Assembly (NCBI RefSeq): GCF_000344135.1
Contig: NZ_BAOP01000017.1
Coordinates: forward strand, 39,419-103,418
Reading direction: 5' to 3'
Origin: Gordonia malaquae NBRC 108250
GTDB taxonomy: Bacteria; Actinomycetota; Actinomycetes; Mycobacteriales; Mycobacteriaceae
Length of the DNA: 64,000 nucleotides
Shown: positions 54,418 through 62,238 of the stretch, piece after piece
Position numbering within the stretch: position 1 is the stretch's first letter
Layout of the letters: every line of letters starts with the position of its first letter
The notes under the pieces: generated by a model
The model's input: the letters and a program-made list of their open reading frames with translations, nothing else
Database searches by the model: none
What the model was told of the DNA's origin: nothing
Made by a program: the position numbers and the translations under genes

Positions 54418-55463
54418 CGCGCGACTGCGGGCAGAAGTGACGACCGTCCGGATTCCCACGCGTCCCAGATCTGCTCGGTGAGCAGGTTCTCGACGACCAG
54501 GCACGCGCGCGCACCGCGCACGAGTCCGATGCGGTCGGCGGGCGTGACACCGAGAGCACCGGCGACTCGGCGAACGATCAGTTGCTCGTGGACGGCGTCT
54601 GCCTCCACGTGCTCGTCGTAGAAGATGCGCGCCGATTCGTCAACATCCAGCCGGCGCAGGGCCCTGCTGTAATCCCTGCTGGGAAGCGATGAGGACATCT
54701 CGATGAGGCAGAGATGTCCCACGAGCTCGTTGACTCGACTCCGGTGCATACCGAAATACGACAATGTGTTCAACGCGACCAAGGTGGCCGCCGGAACACT
54801 GTCGATATAGTGCGCATAGGAATCATTCAGTTCAAGCTCTCGCATCAATCTGGCGAACAACTCGGAATGCATGTAGTCGAGTCGTCCGCCACCGTACTCG
54901 TCCGATTGGACTTCCACGAGCGCGGCCTTCGCCGAGCCTGCTATTCGCGGAATCGCGTGAGTGTGAAGGTCCGCTTCGCGTAGTTGATTGAGCGAGCGGT
55001 GAATCACGATCTCCCGGAACTGCTCGACGGTGCCTTTGGTCGCCATGAATCTGGCGAGCGGCGGCCCGTCGTCGGATGCGCCGATCCGGAAGAGCTCGTC
55101 GACGACGTCGGGCGGATCGACGACACGCCCGACCGATTCGTCGAGCGCTGCGATATGAAGCTTCTCTAGGTCCGATCGGAGACGTAGCAGGTCAGGATCC
55201 CATCCGAGCTCGTCGTCGACGCCGTCGATCCCTCGAAGGTGGAGTTCGTACAGCAATGTGAGCGCAAGCTGCGCATCGTCGTCCGCGAATACGTCGACGA
55301 CGTGGTCGACCCCCGTCGACGCAACCCTGCGGCAGGAGTCGCGGCGATCCTTCAGATCAGCGAGCAAAGCCTCAGTGATCTTTCCGCGCGCGGCGGGAAT
55401 AGGCATTCTCAACGCTTGGATCGGTCTACGCTCACGGTCCGTGAGTACACTCGAATCAATCAT
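54414..55463 (-). CDS. Iron-containing haem-oxygenase-like redox enzyme (HDO family)
   Basis: A 349-residue helical protein. VEVQSDEYGGGRLDYMHSEL provides Glu/Asp-x-His ligands, and IEMSSSLPSRDYSRALRRL with FYDEHVEADAVHEQL provides the second Glu...His...Asp/Glu set typical of non-haem di-iron HDO enzymes (SznF/UndA/BesC relatives). These enzymes cleave or oxidise small amino-acid-type substrates with O2. ATG 55463 is used; an internal ATG at 55406 (MPIPAARGK) is possible. First gene of the operon feeding into the methyltransferase and NRPS. Confidence 0.85.
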   Translation of the reverse strand: MIDSSVLTDRERRPIQALRMPIPAARGKITEALLADLKDRRDSCRRVASTGVDHVVDVFADDDAQLALTLLYELHLRGIDGVDDELGWDPDLLRLRSDLEKLHIAALDESVGRVVDPPDVVDELFRIGASDDGPPLARFMATKGTVEQFREIVIHRSLNQLREADLHTHAIPRIAGSAKAALVEVQSDEYGGGRLDYMHSELFARLMRELELNDSYAHYIDSVPAATLVALNTLSYFGMHRSRVNELVGHLCLIEMSSSLPSRDYSRALRRLDVDESARIFYDEHVEADAVHEQLIVRRVAGALGVTPADRIGLVRGARACLVVENLLTEQIWDAWESGRSSLLPAVAR

Positions 55464-55491
55464 CGATTGCTGCTCCCGTGGGATTGGAACA

Positions 55492-55713
55492 ATGGCTATT
55501 CACAATAGGTCCGGCGATTCCGTTTCCGGAGAAGTGACCGTATTTCCGTGCCCTGGCGGCCCTCTTCTCGTTCGCGGTCCCATTTCAGTCGTCAATGCCG
55601 ATGGTAGCGCGTTCTCGCCACGCCGACAGACGGTCGCGTTCTGCCGCTGCGGCCGGTCGACCATTGCTCCGATGTGCGACGGTTCGCACAAGAGCGGACG
55701 ACCGAAACAATAG
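55492..55713 (+). CDS. CDGSH iron-sulfur domain protein
   Basis: A 73-residue protein. CRCGRSTIAPMCDGSH is a complete CDGSH motif (C-x-C-x2-S-x3-P-x-C-D-G-S-H) binding a 2Fe-2S cluster with three Cys and one His. It is divergent from the iron oxidase by 28 bases; the pair is likely to work together, the CDGSH protein providing electrons. It is followed 4 bases later by the exporter gene. The frame is open upstream into the oxidase, but homology starts at MAIHNRSG. Confidence 0.93.
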   Translation: MAIHNRSGDSVSGEVTVFPCPGGPLLVRGPISVVNADGSAFSPRRQTVAFCRCGRSTIAPMCDGSHKSGRPKQ

Positions 55714-55717
55714 CGGC

Positions 55718-56836
55718 ATGCGCTTTCCGGCCGCCGTTCTTGTGCTTGCGGCGACGGCATTCACGGTTGTCGTCGACGAGACGTCTATCGCCCTCCTCGG
55801 TCCGTCCGTGGCCGCCGAGTTCGGACTCGGCGATCAGATCCGTCATCTTCTCGTCACCCCGTTCGCGGCGGCTTTCATCGGGACCCTGCCGGTAGCGGTC
55901 CTGCTCTTCGGACGTGTCGACCCACGGCGTGCGGTGGCGCCTGCCGTCTGTGTCTTCGCCGGCAGCGCCGCGGCCGGAGCCCTAGCACCGTCTGTGCTCG
56001 CGCTGGTGGGCGCCCGCGTCGCCCAGGGCGCGGCCGCCGCAGTCGTGATGACGTGCGTGCTGGCATCACTGCATGTCGTCACTGCCGACTCGCCGACTCG
56101 GACCCGTGACTTCGCGCTGTTCTCCGTGGTCTCCGGTTCGGGCGCGGTCGCCGCTCTGCTGGTGGCGGCGCCATTGGCGACCGTGTCGTGGCGTCTGTGC
56201 TTCTGGGCGGTTTGTGCGGCGACCCTCTGCTGTGTCGCCGGCTGGCTCACTGTGGGGTCTGAGTCGAGCGAGGCCAGGCGATCTCAGCCCGGCACATCGG
56301 GGTCGTCGACACCGTGGCGCGCCCTGTCGACGACGTCCCTTGTGAATGCCGTCCTGAGTGCTTCCGTCATCACGGTCAGCTTCGCCGTGCAGCAGGATCA
56401 CGGGTGGTCTCCGGCCGAGACCGGGATCGGCTTCCTCCCGCTCAACGGCGCGGCGGCGATCGGGGCCGTGGTGGTGTCGCGGTTCTCCGCTCGACTCGGG
56501 CAGAGGTTCCTTCTCTGCGGAGGCATCGGCCTGCTCGCTGCGGGGTGTGCACTTCTCGGAGTGGTTCCGCAGCAGCCTGCCGCAATTCTCTCCGCGACGG
56601 TTCCACTCGGCCTCGGCCTCGGAATAGCTCTTCCGCTGGTCAACGACGGTGTGCTGAGCGGTGCCGATTCCCGGCCGATGCACCGCGCTGCCGCGCTGGG
56701 TGTCGCCCAGCAGATCGGACTCGCCGTGGGTGCAGTGATCGCGGCCGTCCACTCACCGGTTGCACTCGGCGTCTTGGCCGCCTGCGTCGCACTGTGGGCG
56801 GCGACCGCTCAAACCTCGCCGAGCCCGCGCAGATAG
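55718..56836 (+). CDS. MFS transporter
   Basis: A 372-residue membrane protein with about eleven helices, somewhat shorter than the usual 400. VVVDETSIALLGPSVAAEFG at helix 1, LFGRVDPRRAVAPAVCVFAG (motif-A-like), GARVAQGAAAAVVMTCVLA and GWSPAETGIGFLPLNG identify the drug:H+ antiporter branch. Starts 4 bases after the CDGSH gene, so it is probably the exporter of the peptide product. The end overlaps the converging TetR gene by 28 bp. Confidence 0.85.
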   Translation: MRFPAAVLVLAATAFTVVVDETSIALLGPSVAAEFGLGDQIRHLLVTPFAAAFIGTLPVAVLLFGRVDPRRAVAPAVCVFAGSAAAGALAPSVLALVGARVAQGAAAAVVMTCVLASLHVVTADSPTRTRDFALFSVVSGSGAVAALLVAAPLATVSWRLCFWAVCAATLCCVAGWLTVGSESSEARRSQPGTSGSSTPWRALSTTSLVNAVLSASVITVSFAVQQDHGWSPAETGIGFLPLNGAAAIGAVVVSRFSARLGQRFLLCGGIGLLAAGCALLGVVPQQPAAILSATVPLGLGLGIALPLVNDGVLSGADSRPMHRAAALGVAQQIGLAVGAVIAAVHSPVALGVLAACVALWAATAQTSPSPRR

Positions 56837-57411
56837 TTCCCGATGATCGCGGCGGTCCGATCGGGTTCGCGGCCGATGACCGTCCGCGCCAGCACCAGCG
56901 CATCGGTGAGACCGATGAGCGCTTCCACCTGATCGACGTCAGACGGCACTCCCGCCTTCGCAAGAGCGGCTGCCGCAATGCGAGTTGTCATCTCATGAAC
57001 GTCCCCCGGTGCTGTCAGTCGATCCCGTAGGTCTGGTCGGTCGGCCAGTTCGAGGATCAATGCGTATCGGGCTCGCATGTCGTCGGTGCGTGCCACCAGT
57101 GTGTCGACGAGCCCGACGAGCGCGTCGGTGAGTTCGGCAACGCTCACTCGATCACGACTCACGAGCTCGCTTCCGAAGCTGATAGTCACGTGGTGGGCAT
57201 CGGCGATCGCCCGCTCCGAGAGGGTGTCGATCACGATCTCAAGCAGCGCTGATCGTGTCTTCGCGTGATATGACGTGGTCCCCGACGGAACGTCCGCCTC
57301 CCGGTCGACCGCCCGATGCGTCAGCGCACGGACGCCGTCGCGCGCGATGATTCTGATCGCGCTGTCGGCGATCGTCGTGCGCCGGTCTGGCCGCTCAGCA
57401 GGTGTTGACAC
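56809..57411 (-). CDS. TetR-family regulator next to the dehalogenase-like gene
   Basis: A 200-residue repressor. The N-terminal HTH is IADSAIRIIARDGVRALTHR and VPSGTTSYHAKTRSALLEIV. It starts at a GTG six bases from TAGTAT, so it is probably leaderless. Two CTACA-N2-TGTAG operators lie in the gap to the divergent hydrolase gene; it most likely controls both itself and that gene. Confidence 0.9.
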   Translation of the reverse strand: MSTPAERPDRRTTIADSAIRIIARDGVRALTHRAVDREADVPSGTTSYHAKTRSALLEIVIDTLSERAIADAHHVTISFGSELVSRDRVSVAELTDALVGLVDTLVARTDDMRARYALILELADRPDLRDRLTAPGDVHEMTTRIAAAALAKAGVPSDVDQVEALIGLTDALVLARTVIGREPDRTAAIIGNYLRGLGEV

Positions 57412-57420
57412 GACCCGATA

Positions 57421-57461
57421 CTACAGGTGTAGCGTCTGGTTCAGAGCCACTACACCTGTAG
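57421..57461. promoter_or_regulatory. Twin TetR operators
   Basis: CTACAGGTGTAG (57421-57432) and CTACACCTGTAG (57450-57461) are each palindromes (CTACA-N2-TGTAG) and are the exact reverse complement of one another, 29 bp apart. The first overlaps the minus-strand -10 TAGTAT (57423-57418) of the TetR gene; the second lies 19 bases before the hydrolase ATG. Confidence 0.85.
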
Positions 57462-57480
57462 CGACGAACCGGGGGCCACC

Positions 57481-58356
57481 ATGCCGATGATCGAAGATCA
57501 CGTCGACCGAGATCTGTATCCGTTCAAATCCCGTTGGTTCACGTCGCCTGCCGGGCGCGTTCACTACGTGGACGAGGGGAGCGGCCCGACGATCGTGTTC
57601 TGCCACGGGTCACCGACCTGGAGTTTCATGTTCCGCAAGGTGATGGCCTCGTTGCGGAACGACTACCGCTGCATCGCCGCCGACCTTCTCGGCTTCGGCC
57701 TCTCGGAGCGCCCAGACGTGTTCGGCTACACCGTTCGTGAGCATGTCGCAGTGATCGGCGACCTGCTCGACCACCTCGGCGTCGACGACTACATCCTGGT
57801 CGGGCACGACTGGGGAGGGCCCATCGGGCTGGCCGCATCGATTCCGCGCGCCGACCGACTCCGTGGACTTGTGCTAACGAACACGTGTTTCTGGCCGATC
57901 ACCAGGCTTCCGAATCGTCTTTTCAGCACAGTGATGGGCACCCGGGTGATGCGTCGTCGAATAGTGGAGCGGAACTTCCTCGTCGAACAGGTGCTTCTGG
58001 GTCGTTTCGGGCCGCAGCTGACCGCCGCCGAGGCCGATCAGTATCGACTCGTTCAGCCTTCACCTGCGGCTCGACGAGGTCTCGCGGTGATCCCGACCGA
58101 GATCACCGCGGCGGCCCCACTTCTCGCGACGCTGGAGCACGACGTCGTATCACTTCTGAGGGACCGTCCGGTGGTTGCGGCGTGGGGCGCGCGGGACAGG
58201 GTGTTCCCGGCGCCCTCGTGCCTGCCGCGGATTCACGCAGCGTTCGACGACGTCACCGAGGTGCGGATCCCGCACGCAGGCCACTTCACTGCCGAAGAAG
58301 CGCCCGACGACCTGATTCGCGCGATCGTCGAGCGCTTTCCGATCAGAGCTGCTTGA
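57481..58356 (+). CDS. Haloalkane-dehalogenase-like alpha/beta hydrolase
   Basis: A 291-residue protein. HGSPTWSFMFRKV is the oxyanion loop. VGHDWGGP places the nucleophile Asp110 beside Trp111, the halide-binding residue of dehalogenases. Asp239 (GARDRVF) and His268 (HAGHFTAE) complete the triad. Haloalkane dehalogenases usually have Asn in HGNP; here it is Ser, so halide binding may differ or an epoxide may be the substrate. GGGGG lies before the ATG. Controlled by the divergent TetR. Confidence 0.8.
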   Translation: MPMIEDHVDRDLYPFKSRWFTSPAGRVHYVDEGSGPTIVFCHGSPTWSFMFRKVMASLRNDYRCIAADLLGFGLSERPDVFGYTVREHVAVIGDLLDHLGVDDYILVGHDWGGPIGLAASIPRADRLRGLVLTNTCFWPITRLPNRLFSTVMGTRVMRRRIVERNFLVEQVLLGRFGPQLTAAEADQYRLVQPSPAARRGLAVIPTEITAAAPLLATLEHDVVSLLRDRPVVAAWGARDRVFPAPSCLPRIHAAFDDVTEVRIPHAGHFTAEEAPDDLIRAIVERFPIRAA

Positions 58357-58738
58357 GGTCCGACTGCTCCCAGACGGCGCGCATCGAGACGATCTTGCCC
58401 TCGTCGTTGAACACCATGATGTCGACGGGGGTGATCTCGAACTTCATTCCGGCAGTACCGGTGACCAGGGTGAACTCGAAGACCGCGGTGTCGCCGGCGA
58501 TCTTGGTCCACTTGAGAGCGGCGTCGCGGCTGTCGAGGTTCGTGATGATGCCGTAGAACTCGACCAGCTCCTCGCGGGTGCCGCGGATCGGCGCGCCGAT
58601 CGGGTCTTCGACAGTCGCACCCTCTGCGTACAGGTCGGCGATGTCGTCTGCGGATCCGCCGTTGAGTCCATCGATGTAGGCCTGGACGGTCGCGGCGATC
58701 TTCTCCGACAGTGTGAGTTCCTGCTGGTCAGCGGTCAT
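58343..58738 (-). CDS. Ketosteroid-isomerase-like (NTF2-fold) protein
   Basis: A 131-residue protein closely resembling steroid delta-5-3-ketoisomerase. VQAYIDGLN has the catalytic-type Tyr, YAEGATVEDPIG the catalytic Asp, and PVDIMVFNDEGKIVSMRAVW the second Asp region. AGGGAGTG precedes ATG 58738. It shares 14 bp with the converging hydrolase gene. A role in steroid degradation is possible in this order of bacteria, but no other steroid genes are close. Confidence 0.85.
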   Translation of the reverse strand: MTADQQELTLSEKIAATVQAYIDGLNGGSADDIADLYAEGATVEDPIGAPIRGTREELVEFYGIITNLDSRDAALKWTKIAGDTAVFEFTLVTGTAGMKFEITPVDIMVFNDEGKIVSMRAVWEQSDLKQL

Positions 58739-58810
58739 GTTCACTCCCTGAATTGAAACGTGTTCTAGTTGAACCGTAGCAGGGGACAGGGGCGCGCTGA
58801 AGAGTCCTGG

Positions 58811-58822
58811 CACGATTGGCCC
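58811..58822 (+). promoter_or_regulatory. Leaderless promoter of the UPF0060 gene
   Basis: CACGAT (58811-58816) plus six bases, then ATG 58823. Same box and spacing as at 6034-6045. Confidence 0.4.
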
Positions 58823-59155
58823 ATGGTGATCCGCTCGCTGCTCCTCTTCGCCCTCGCCGCCGTCGCCGAAATCGGGGGCGCATGGCTGGTCTGGCAGGGA
58901 GTGCGTGAACATCGCGGTTGGCTGTGGATCGGCGCCGGAGTCATCGCGTTGGGCGCCTACGGTTTTGTCGCCACCCTGCAACCGGATGCCGAGTTCGGCC
59001 GCATCCTCGCCGCGTACGGCGGAGTGTTCGTGGTCGGATCACTCGTGTGGGGGATGATCGCCGACGGTTATCGCCCGGATCGGTGGGACGTCATCGGCGC
59101 GCTCGTCTGCCTCGCAGGCGTTGCCCTGATCATGTATGCGCCGCGAACAAGCTGA
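58823..59155 (+). CDS. UPF0060 (YnfA-like) membrane protein
   Basis: A 110-residue protein with four membrane helices. [20 protein letters not shown] and [20 protein letters not shown], then [20 protein letters not shown], are the hallmarks of UPF0060. The family is related in layout to small multidrug-resistance transporters but function is unproven. A nested hairpin begins at its stop codon. Confidence 0.93.
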   Translation: MVIRSLLLFALAAVAEIGGAWLVWQGVREHRGWLWIGAGVIALGAYGFVATLQPDAEFGRILAAYGGVFVVGSLVWGMIADGYRPDRWDVIGALVCLAGVALIMYAPRTS

Positions 59156-59219
59156 ACGAGGCACTTATTGACAGACGAGGCATGCATCCGTGCCTCGTCT
59201 GTCGCTGAGCGCCTCGTTC
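59154..59219. terminator. Nested double hairpin between UPF0060 and acyl-CoA dehydrogenase genes
   Basis: Outer arms GAACGAGGC (59154-59162) and GCCTCGTTC (59211-59219) are exact. Inner arms GACAGACGAGGCA (59170-59182) and TGCCTCGTCTGTC (59191-59203) are exact with an 8-base loop. Lies between converging genes and overlaps the UPF0060 stop; a strong bidirectional terminator. Confidence 0.85.
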
Positions 59220-59239
59220 GGACTGCGCGCGTCCTGCGA

Positions 59240-60430
59240 TCAGCGCAGGTCGGCGCTGCTCTTGCCCAGCACACGGCGGGCGATGATCAGCTGCTGGATC
59301 TGCTGGGTGCCCTCGAAGATGTCGAGGATCTTCGAATCGCGCGCCCACTTCTCGAGCATCTCCTTCTCGGAGAAGCCCGCGGTGGCGCCGATCTCGACGG
59401 CCTTGTTCGTCAGATCGGTGACCGTGCGGCCGGCCTTGGCCTTCGACATCGACGCCTCAGCCGAGTTCGGCTGCTTGTTGTCGGCCATCCAGGCGGCGCG
59501 CAGGGTCAGCATCCATGACGCCTCCCAGTCGGACTCGAGGCGGATGAACTCGGCGACGGCCGAGTGCTGAGCGGCGACGGGGCGGTCGTAGTCGATCTCG
59601 TGGCCCGCCTCCTCAATGATGCGGCGGAGCTCTTCGAGAGCGGCGCGCCCGAGTCCGACTGCCATCGCGGCGACCACCGGGCGGGTGTTGTCGAACGTCT
59701 GCATGACGCCGCCGAAACCCTTTTTGACGTTGATCTCCGGGGTGCCCAGCAGGTTGTCGGCCGAGACGCGAGCGTTCTCGAATCGAACCACAGCGGTGTC
59801 GGACGAGCGGATGCCGAGCTTGTGCTCGAGGCGAGCGACGGTGACGCCGTCGGTGGACATCGGGACGACGAAACTCTTGATGGCTGCGCGCCCGACGTTC
59901 TTGTCGAGCGTCGCCCAGACCACGACGTGGTCGGCACGCGAACCTGCCGTCACGAAGATCTTCTCGCCGTTGATGACGTACTCGTCACCGTCGAGAACAG
60001 CGGTGGTCGACACGGCCGCCGAGTCGGAGCCGAAGCCCGGCTCGGTGATCGCCATCGCCGCCCACACGTCGGCGAAGCGTTCGAGCTGCTCCTCGTTCGC
60101 GACAGCGGCGATCGCGGCGTTGCCGAGCCCCTGGTAGGGGATCGACAGCATCAGCCCGACGTCGCCCCAGCTCAGCTCGCGTGCGTTGAGCACCGAGCGG
60201 AGATTGGCGCCGTTGACGGTGTCCTCCTTCGCCGCAGCGGCTTTGTCGGAGTCCTTGTCACCGCCACGCGCCTGCTTCGCGATCTTGCCGAGTTCGTCCA
60301 GTTCCACCGGGTACTCGTGCTCGGCCTGGTCGTACTTGCGGGAGATGGGTCGGAAGATGTGCTCGGCTGCGAGACGGGCGCGCTCGACCGTGGAGTTCAG
60401 CTTCTCCGGGAGCTCAAGGTTGATAGCCAT
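59240..60430 (-). CDS. Acyl-CoA dehydrogenase
   Basis: A 396-residue FAD enzyme that introduces the alpha-beta double bond in acyl-CoA. AITEPGFGSDSAAVSTTA is the FAD/substrate loop, LGIRSSDTAVVRFENARV follows, and KILDIFEGTQQIQQLIIARR carries the usual catalytic Glu position. An insert GGDKDSDKAAAAKED near residue 56 replaces part of the N-terminal helical region. The ATG is six bases from TAAGGT (leaderless). A large dyad covers this promoter, implying regulated fatty-acid or related degradation. Confidence 0.92.
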   Translation of the reverse strand: MAINLELPEKLNSTVERARLAAEHIFRPISRKYDQAEHEYPVELDELGKIAKQARGGDKDSDKAAAAKEDTVNGANLRSVLNARELSWGDVGLMLSIPYQGLGNAAIAAVANEEQLERFADVWAAMAITEPGFGSDSAAVSTTAVLDGDEYVINGEKIFVTAGSRADHVVVWATLDKNVGRAAIKSFVVPMSTDGVTVARLEHKLGIRSSDTAVVRFENARVSADNLLGTPEINVKKGFGGVMQTFDNTRPVVAAMAVGLGRAALEELRRIIEEAGHEIDYDRPVAAQHSAVAEFIRLESDWEASWMLTLRAAWMADNKQPNSAEASMSKAKAGRTVTDLTNKAVEIGATAGFSEKEMLEKWARDSKILDIFEGTQQIQQLIIARRVLGKSSADLR

Positions 60431-60436
60431 ACCGTT

Positions 60437-60468
60437 ACCTTACTATCGAGTAAGTTACTTGTCGATAG
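60437..60468. promoter_or_regulatory. Operator-like dyads over the acyl-CoA dehydrogenase promoter
   Basis: CTTACT-ATCG-AGTAAG (60439-60454) is a perfect palindrome. A wider dyad CTATCGA (60443-60449) ... TCGATAG (60462-60468) overlaps it. The -10 TAAGGT of the minus-strand gene (60442-60437) lies at one edge. Probably bound by a TetR-type regulator not encoded in the window. Confidence 0.7.
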
Positions 60469-60488
60469 GCTCCCGCGGGCCGGGCCGC

Positions 60489-60500
60489 TACGGTCGAAGC
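60489..60500 (+). promoter_or_regulatory. Leaderless promoter of the DUF2804 gene
   Basis: TACGGT (60489-60494) plus six bases, then GTG 60501; no ribosome-binding site. Confidence 0.5.
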
Positions 60501-61559
60501 GTGACCTCCCGCGCGTACCCCCCGCTCCGCTCTGCACCGCCGGCCGAACTCGTGACCGGCGGCCGATACAACTTCGGCACCTACGACGGTCCGATCGCGA
60601 CGATCAATCCGCTCGACGCGGCCGGTGACGGCCTGCTCGCGGGGCCTCGGCGCGCGGTGCGCGACCTCGGACTCAAGGAGTGGGAGGCGTTCCAGCTCGG
60701 TGACGACGACTGGTTCGTCCTCGGCGCCGTCTACAACGCGAAGGCCCTCGGCCTCCTGCAGGTACTGGTGGTCGACAAGCGCAAAGACACCATCACCCGA
60801 TTCGAGACGAAGCTGCCGTCGCCGATGCTGTCGGTGGCGCGCGGCCTGTCCGGCACCACATCGCACGGTGACTTCGACGGGCTCAAGATCTCCCTCGGAA
60901 ACGACCTTCCCGACGGGACCCTGACCGTCGACGCGACCCGCTCCGCGCGGGGCGACAACCCGTCGCTCTCACTGCACACGACGGGGGACTGTTCACCCGA
61001 GTCGGCCGCTCACCTCGTGATCGTCCACCCGTTCGCCGACAACGACGCCCTGTACTCGCACAAGGTGATGATGCCGATGACCGGCTCGCTCGTCCTCGGC
61101 GACGAGCGGGTCGGATTCGCCGACGACCACGGCTTCCTGATCCTCGACGATCACCACGGTGACTACCCGCGCCCGATGAAGTACGACTGGATCACCGCGG
61201 CGCGCCGTGCCGACGGCAGGGTTGAAGGGTTCAACCTCACCGACAACCAGATTCGGAACCCCGCCGAGTTCAACGAGAACGCGATCTGGGTCGGGAACAG
61301 CCTCGACCGGCTTCCACCGGTGACCTTCGAGCGGCCCGACGGACCGTGGGGCATGTGGCGGGCACGAGACGCCGACGGCGCCGTCGACGTCACATTCACT
61401 CCCGTCGTGAGGTCGACGATGCACGTCGGACCGAGGAAGGTGCTCGCCGAGTACTACGCGCCCTACGGCTGGTTCTCCGGCGTCATCCACGGCGAGAACA
61501 ACACGCTCTCCGTCGACGGCATGTACGGCGTCGGCGAGCAGAAGCGCATCACCGTCTGA
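60501..61559 (+). CDS. DUF2804-family protein
   Basis: A 352-residue beta-rich protein. GGRYNFGTYDGP, LKEWEAFQLGDDDWF, YPRPMKYDWITAA and a C-terminal GWFSGVIHGENNTLSVDGMY recall DUF2804 and related lipocalin-like hydratase/hydroxylase folds. No signal peptide. It is divergent from the acyl-CoA dehydrogenase across the operator, so a role in lipid metabolism is plausible. The upstream-extended frame overlaps the dehydrogenase gene and is rejected in favour of GTG 60501. Confidence 0.75.
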   Translation: MTSRAYPPLRSAPPAELVTGGRYNFGTYDGPIATINPLDAAGDGLLAGPRRAVRDLGLKEWEAFQLGDDDWFVLGAVYNAKALGLLQVLVVDKRKDTITRFETKLPSPMLSVARGLSGTTSHGDFDGLKISLGNDLPDGTLTVDATRSARGDNPSLSLHTTGDCSPESAAHLVIVHPFADNDALYSHKVMMPMTGSLVLGDERVGFADDHGFLILDDHHGDYPRPMKYDWITAARRADGRVEGFNLTDNQIRNPAEFNENAIWVGNSLDRLPPVTFERPDGPWGMWRARDADGAVDVTFTPVVRSTMHVGPRKVLAEYYAPYGWFSGVIHGENNTLSVDGMYGVGEQKRITV

Positions 61560-61583
61560 CGCGCCGGCTGCCTCCGGGTACGA

Positions 61584-62030
61584 CTACGCCCCGGCGCTGG
61601 AAGCGATCCGGGGCGTGAAAGATGTATGGGGTGCGACGGTGATGAATTCGCGACCTTGTGCAGACAGGGCGGCCGACAGCAGGTCGGCGGCGGGATGTGA
61701 ATCGGTGACGATGCGGGTGACGGTCTGATCGGCGAGGAGTCGTTTGAGGACTGTCGACGAGTCGTCCTCTCGACATGTCTCGTCGATCCGCATTCCGCGG
61801 GAGAAGGCCCATTCCTTGAGCTCGCTCGCACTGCGCGGGTCACTCAGATAGAGCGCCGTCCGAGCCGGCCGCGTCGACTGTGAAACGGGCGTGTCGGAGA
61901 CGTCGACCAGGATCAGGCGTCCCACTTTCCGCGCAGGGTGAGGCAACGTCCCGTTCTTGAACCAGCGTTGCGCGGTCTTCGTGGAGATCCCCTGCGTCTG
62001 CGCGTACTGGGTGAGGTTCATCGTCGCCAC
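61584..62030 (-). CDS. IS607-type resolvase-derived protein lacking catalytic residues
   Basis: A 148-residue protein. The N-terminus (MNLTQYAQTQGISTKTAQRW, FKNGTLPHPARKVGRLILV) is the MerR-like HTH of IS607-family serine recombinases. The rest follows the recombinase fold in order: TALYLSDPRS where the active enzyme has YARVSS; TVLKRLLADQTVTRIVTDSH where HRDRLAR with the catalytic Arg should be; and AALSAQGREFITVAP at the end. The Ser and Arg of the active site are missing and no TnpB gene is present. It looks like a domesticated DNA-binding protein. Starts at a GTG. Confidence 0.75.
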   Translation of the reverse strand: MATMNLTQYAQTQGISTKTAQRWFKNGTLPHPARKVGRLILVDVSDTPVSQSTRPARTALYLSDPRSASELKEWAFSRGMRIDETCREDDSSTVLKRLLADQTVTRIVTDSHPAADLLSAALSAQGREFITVAPHTSFTPRIASSAGA

Positions 62031-62074
62031 GAAGAGACAGTGTCCGGCCGATGTACGTCTGAAGTCAATTCATA

Positions 62075-62120
62075 TCCGGTCAATAAAAGACTTGACCGGA
62101 CTCTAGCGGACACTTAGCGT
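62075..62120. promoter_or_regulatory. Dyad overlapping the tRNA-Arg promoter
   Basis: TCCGGTCAA (62075-62083) and TTGACCGGA (62092-62100) are exact complements, 8 bases apart. TTGACC (62092-62097) with 17 bases to TAGCGT (62115-62120) is a textbook promoter for the tRNA at 62138, so the right arm is the -35. A possible leaderless promoter for the minus-strand gene (TTGACT, 18 bases, GACACT) lies on the other side. Confidence 0.65.
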
Positions 62121-62137
62121 TCTCCACGTCATACAAC

Positions 62138-62210
62138 GTCTTCCTAGCTCAGTGGATAGAGCGTCCGGCTACGAACCGGAAGGTCAGGGGTTCAAATCCC
62201 TTGGAGGACA
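62138..62210 (+). tRNA. tRNA-Arg (anticodon ACG)
   Basis: A 73-base cloverleaf. The acceptor stem pairs GTCTTCC with GGAGGAC (one T-G pair) and the discriminator base is A. The D-arm contains AGCTCAGTGGATAGAGC. The anticodon stem is TCCGG/CCGGA with loop CTACGAA (anticodon ACG, reads CGT/CGC through inosine). The T-arm is AGGGG-TTCAAAT-CCCTT. CCA is not encoded. Confidence 0.95.
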
Positions 62211-62238
62211 CGCGAAGCGAGAAGAGGCTCGGGCAGTC

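Noticed and set aside
62190..62210. 3' end of tRNA-Arg as an integration (att) site
   Set aside because: No second copy of the tRNA end, no active integrase and no foreign island boundary is visible in the window.
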